Of a stretch of DNA of 7,112 nucleotides, positions 4,727-7,112 are shown piece by piece; position 1 is the first letter of the stretch; each line of letters opens with the position of its first letter. Location: positions 1-7,112 of the forward strand of contig JACQHA010000191.1 of NCBI GenBank assembly GCA_016199255.1, given 5' to 3'. Both the position numbers and the translations under genes were made by a program. The notes under the pieces are model-generated. The model was not told where the DNA came from. It saw only the letters and a list, made by a program, of their open reading frames with translations, and did no database searches. This DNA comes from Deinococcus sp. (GTDB lineage Bacteria; Deinococcota; Deinococci; JACQHA01).

Positions 4727-4798
4727 GCCACCCTAGCTCAGTGGTAGAGCAACCGCCTCGTAAGCGGTAGGTCGACGGTTCAAATCCGTCGGGTGGCT
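4727..4798 (+). tRNA. tRNA-Thr (anticodon CGT)
   Basis: A 72-nt cloverleaf with acceptor GCCACCC/GGGTGGC, D-stem GCTC/GAGC, anticodon stem ACCGC/GCGGT with loop CTCGTAA (anticodon CGT, reading ACG), T-arm GACGG-TTCAAAT-CCGTC and discriminator T73. CCA is not encoded; a run of Ts (4798-4802) follows. recN begins 42 nt downstream with no clear terminator between, so some read-through into recN is possible. Confidence 0.96.
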
Positions 4799-4823
4799 TT
4801 TTGCCACTTCCCTGTTAGCCACT

Positions 4824-4832
4824 TGTCATAAT
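4824..4832 (+). promoter_or_regulatory. Extended -10 promoter element for recN, implying a leaderless mRNA
   Basis: TG-t-CATAAT (4824-4832) is an extended -10 with five of six matches to TATAAT. Its last base is 8 nt before the recN ATG at 4841, so the transcript would start on or within about 2 nt of the start codon. TTGCCA (4801-4806) lies upstream, but the 20-nt spacing is too long to be a normal -35. Confidence 0.5.
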
Positions 4833-4840
4833 GTACTTTG

Positions 4841-6484
4841 ATGTTGGAGTTATTGCGGATCGAGAACCTGGCCATTATCGACTCGGCAGAGATCGAGTTT
4901 GGCCCCGGGCTCAACGTCCTCACCGGCGAAACCGGCGCGGGGAAGTCGATTATTGTCGGCGCGCTTGGGCTCTTGCGGGGCGCCAGGGCCTCCCCTGACT
5001 TGATCCGTACCAGCGCCCAGGAAGCGAGAATCTCGGCGATTTTCCGCTCCGGGGAGCAGGAGACTATTGTGGGGCGGCGCATTGCCACCCAGCGCAGCAG
5101 CACGACTATTGACGGGGAGCTGACCTCGGTGGGCTCCCTGGCGCAGCTGACCAGCACCTTGCTGGACATCTATGGGCAACATGACCATCAGAGTCTCTTG
5201 CAGCCAGCAGAACACCTGGCACTCCTGGACGATACCCTGGGCAGTGAGCAGCTCCTGGCCAGCGTCCAGGAGGGCTACCGGCGGGTTCAAGCGCTGCAGT
5301 CTGAGCTGGAGGCTTTGCGGCGCAGCGCTGCTGAGCGCGCCCGGGAGCTGGACATTATTGCCTTCCAGTGCCGAGAAATTGATGCTGTGGGCGTGCGCCC
5401 CGGGGAAGAAGAGGAGCTGAAGCAGGAGCGTACGGTCTTGGCGCACGCCCAGGCTTTGGCAGAGGCAGCGCGCGGGGCAGTGGAGACCCTCTACGAGGAG
5501 GAAGGGGCAGCGGTGGAACGGTTGGACCTGGCACGCCGGATGCTGGAGCGCGCTGGCACCACCGACCACCGGCTGATTGCCTTGGCTCAGGAGCTGGCCC
5601 AGGCACAACAGGCAGTGCAAGCCACTGCCCAGGCGCTCCAGGAGTACGCCGAGCGGCTGGAGGCCGATCCTCACCGGCTGGAGGAAGTGGAAGCCCGGTT
5701 GGCAAGCATAGACCGGCTGCGCCTGAAATATGGCAGCACCTGCGCCGAAATCCTGGCATTCCGGACTCAAAGAGAGGCAGACCGCAAGCGGCTGGAGGGT
5801 TCCGGGGAACGTACCGAGCACCTGGAGCAGGCACTGGCCAGGGCGCAGGCCCAGCTGCAAACAGAGGCTCTGGCCCTTTCCCAAGCCAGGCAGACTGCCG
5901 CCCGGGAGCTCAGCCAGCGGATCACTCAGGAGCTCAAGGCCCTGGGCATGGGCGATGCCCGGCTGGTCATTCACGTGAACCGGCAGGAGGAGGGAAGCGG
6001 CCCTGGCCAGGGACCGCCCCGTTACCAGTGCGGCCCGAAAGGCATTGACCAGGTGCAGCTCTTATTCAGCGCCAACCCTGATGAGCCGCCCCGGCCTTTG
6101 GTCAAGGTGGCGTCCGGGGGCGAGCTTTCCCGGCTGATGCTGGCCATCCGGACTGTCTCCCGACCGCCGGTGGACACGCTGGTGTTTGACGAAGTGGACG
6201 TGGGCATCGGCGGCGAGGCGGCAGTGCAGGTGGGGGAACGCCTGGCGCAGCTCAGCCGCAGTGCGCAGGTGATTGTCATCACCCACCTTCCCCAGGTGGC
6301 CTCCCGGGCGGCGCGGCATTTCTGGATTGCGAAGACGGTGCGCCGGGGCCGCACTTTGACCAGCGTAAGCCCTCTAGCAGGCCAGGAGCGAGAGGAGGAG
6401 CTGGCCAGGATGCTCTCCGGCACCAAGAGCCGGGAGGCGTTGGCCCACGCCCGCGAGCTACTGCGCCGGGGGAGTCAGGGATAG
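4841..6484 (+). CDS. recN: DNA repair protein RecN
   Basis: RecN is an SMC-like ATPase that acts in recombinational repair of DNA double-strand breaks in the cytoplasm. The 547-residue product matches the family length (E. coli has 553). The N-terminal half-site has LRIENLAIID (5-14) and Walker A GETGAGKS (29-36), then DIYGQHDHQSLL (109-120, RecN-typical). A long Ala/Glu/Gln/Arg-rich coiled coil fills about 140-365. The C-terminal half-site has the signature ASGGELSR (424-431), Walker B TLVFDEVD (446-453) with GIGG, and the switch His in VITHLPQVA (479-487). All key residues are present. ATG at 4841 is chosen; a TTG directly before it (4838) is in frame. There is no Shine-Dalgarno site, consistent with leaderless translation. 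No LexA-type box was recognised upstream. It lies downstream of tRNA-Thr and upstream of ftsE. Confidence 0.97.
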   Translation: MLELLRIENLAIIDSAEIEFGPGLNVLTGETGAGKSIIVGALGLLRGARASPDLIRTSAQEARISAIFRSGEQETIVGRRIATQRSSTTIDGELTSVGSLAQLTSTLLDIYGQHDHQSLLQPAEHLALLDDTLGSEQLLASVQEGYRRVQALQSELEALRRSAAERARELDIIAFQCREIDAVGVRPGEEEELKQERTVLAHAQALAEAARGAVETLYEEEGAAVERLDLARRMLERAGTTDHRLIALAQELAQAQQAVQATAQALQEYAERLEADPHRLEEVEARLASIDRLRLKYGSTCAEILAFRTQREADRKRLEGSGERTEHLEQALARAQAQLQTEALALSQARQTAARELSQRITQELKALGMGDARLVIHVNRQEEGSGPGQGPPRYQCGPKGIDQVQLLFSANPDEPPRPLVKVASGGELSRLMLAIRTVSRPPVDTLVFDEVDVGIGGEAAVQVGERLAQLSRSAQVIVITHLPQVASRAARHFWIAKTVRRGRTLTSVSPLAGQEREEELARMLSGTKSREALAHARELLRRGSQG

Positions 6485-6491
6485 GCAGATG

Positions 6492-6541
6492 GGGCGCTCG
6501 CTCTCCAGGGCTTGTCATTGGCTGGCGAGGCGCGAGCGCCC
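6492..6541. repeat. 10-bp perfect inverted repeat between recN and ftsE
   Basis: GGGCGCTCGC (6492-6501) and its exact reverse complement (6532-6541) are separated by 30 nt. An inner 4-bp pairing (CCAG with CTGG) can stack inside. No T tract follows on either strand, so it is not a classic terminator. It could be a mRNA structure between the two genes or an operator. Confidence 0.55.
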
Positions 6542-6546
6542 ATGAT
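6518..6546 (+). promoter_or_regulatory. Weak candidate promoter for ftsE
   Basis: TTGGCT (6518-6523), a 17-nt spacer and CATGAT (6541-6546), each matching four of six consensus bases. It overlaps the right arm of the inverted repeat. ftsE may equally be read from the recN transcript. Confidence 0.25.
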
Positions 6547-6578
6547 ACCTATTGGGGTGTCGCGGCCAGGGGGAGCAG

Positions 6579-7112
6579 GTGAACCAGCCCATTATTGAAT
6601 ACCGGGGGGTAACGGTAGAGTACCGCCAGACCCGCACCATGGCCCTGCAGGATATTAACCTGCAGATCCACGAGGGAGAGTTCGTGTTTCTCATCGGCCA
6701 TAGCGGCGCCGGCAAGAGCACTATGCTGAACCTGTTGCTGCGCGCCGTCTTTCCTACCAGGGGGCAGGTGTGGTTCGCTGGCGAGAACCTGGCGCGCTAT
6801 CGCCTTTCCCGCCTCCCCTACCACCGGCGGCGCATTGGCATGGTGTTCCAGAATCACCTGCTCCTGCCTGGCCTGAGCGCCTATGAAAACGTGGCTTTCG
6901 CCCTGCAGGTGATTGGCGCCCCGCCGCGTGCCATCCCCGACCGGGCCACCAGTGCCCTGCGCCAGGTGGGGCTGGCCCACAAGCGCAATAACCTGCCGAT
7001 TCAACTTTCAGTCGGCGAGCAGCAGCGGGTGAGCGTCGCTCGAGCCCTGGTCACCAACCCGCCGGTGCTGTTGGCTGATGAGCCCACGGGAAACCTGGAC
7101 GTGGACACGGCC
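6579..7112 (+). CDS. ftsE: Cell division ATP-binding protein FtsE (5' part, runs off the window)
   Basis: This is the ABC ATPase that pairs with membrane protein FtsX at the division site and controls peptidoglycan hydrolases. 178 residues are present, of about 220-230 expected. Walker A is GHSGAGKST (40-48), in the FtsE-typical [12 protein letters not shown] context. The Q-loop is [11 protein letters not shown] (88-98), followed by [15 protein letters not shown] (137-151) and Walker [13 protein letters not shown] (163-174). This order and wording match FtsE better than other ABC ATPases such as LolD. The signature reads LSVGE instead of LSGGE: the first Gly is Val (GTC, one base from GGC). 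The GTG start has AGGGGGAG (6568-6575) 3 nt upstream; TTG at 6552 is an alternative. ftsX would be expected next, beyond the window. Confidence 0.9.
   Translation, partial: MNQPIIEYRGVTVEYRQTRTMALQDINLQIHEGEFVFLIGHSGAGKSTMLNLLLRAVFPTRGQVWFAGENLARYRLSRLPYHRRRIGMVFQNHLLLPGLSAYENVAFALQVIGAPPRAIPDRATSALRQVGLAHKRNNLPIQLSVGEQQRVSVARALVTNPPVLLADEPTGNLDVDTA

Noticed and set aside
4727..4840. Integration site (att) of a mobile element at tRNA-Thr
   Set aside because: No duplicate of the tRNA 3' end, no integrase and no foreign base composition; recN follows directly.
4799..4840. SOS (LexA) box upstream of recN
   Set aside because: Neither the CTGT-N8-ACAG nor the GAAC-N4-GTTC type is present in the interval.
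4850..5974. 374-codon open frame on the minus strand inside recN
   Set aside because: Its composition is low in complexity (Leu, Gln, Pro, Gly) and has no family features. It is the shadow of a GC-rich, coiled-coil gene whose + strand product is clearly RecN.

Overview
The window is bacterial chromosome with high GC content, compact genes, frequent GTG starts, GTGA stop/start overlaps and good sigma70-type promoters. There is no phage, insertion sequence or CRISPR array. Exported LolA-like and DUF4384/PEGA proteins suggest a cell with a complex envelope. At least one gene, recN, looks leaderless, a style common in Deinococcota and several deep-branching phyla. I cannot name the taxon from this sequence; a poorly cultured bacterial lineage is plausible, but that is inference.

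Layout: (1) Positions 1-195 hold the 3' end of a + strand gene for a probably exported protein, closed by a strong intrinsic terminator (230-261). (2) On the minus strand, 336-1097 encodes a secreted DUF4384 + PEGA protein with its own TATAAT box and an excellent Shine-Dalgarno site. (3) A tightly packed minus-strand operon runs from about 4362 down to 1312. In transcription order it encodes an unrecognised 119-residue protein, a family-4 Fe-S uracil-DNA glycosylase, a DUF1844 protein, D-aminoacyl-tRNA deacylase (dtd) and an exported protein with two LolA-like halves. Neighbouring genes are joined by 4-nt overlaps, a 3-nt gap or a 35-nt overlap. (4) A divergent control region (4236-4491) holds back-to-back promoters for this operon and for the tRNAs. 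The operon leader contains three consecutive hairpins, the last a full intrinsic terminator (4282-4305) upstream of the first gene, so it looks like an attenuator or a short RNA. (5) On the + strand follow tRNA-Asp(GTC), tRNA-Phe(GAA) and tRNA-Thr(CGT). (6) Then come recN (4841-6484), an inverted repeat, and the 5' part of ftsE, which runs off the window end.

Together the genes cover DNA repair (UDG, RecN), translation quality and supply (Dtd, tRNAs), envelope functions (LolA-like, DUF4384/PEGA) and cell division (FtsE). Most of this is ordinary housekeeping. The parts most worth a second look are the structured leader with an internal terminator, the duplicated LolA-like protein, the unrecognised operon-leading protein and the altered ABC signature in FtsE.
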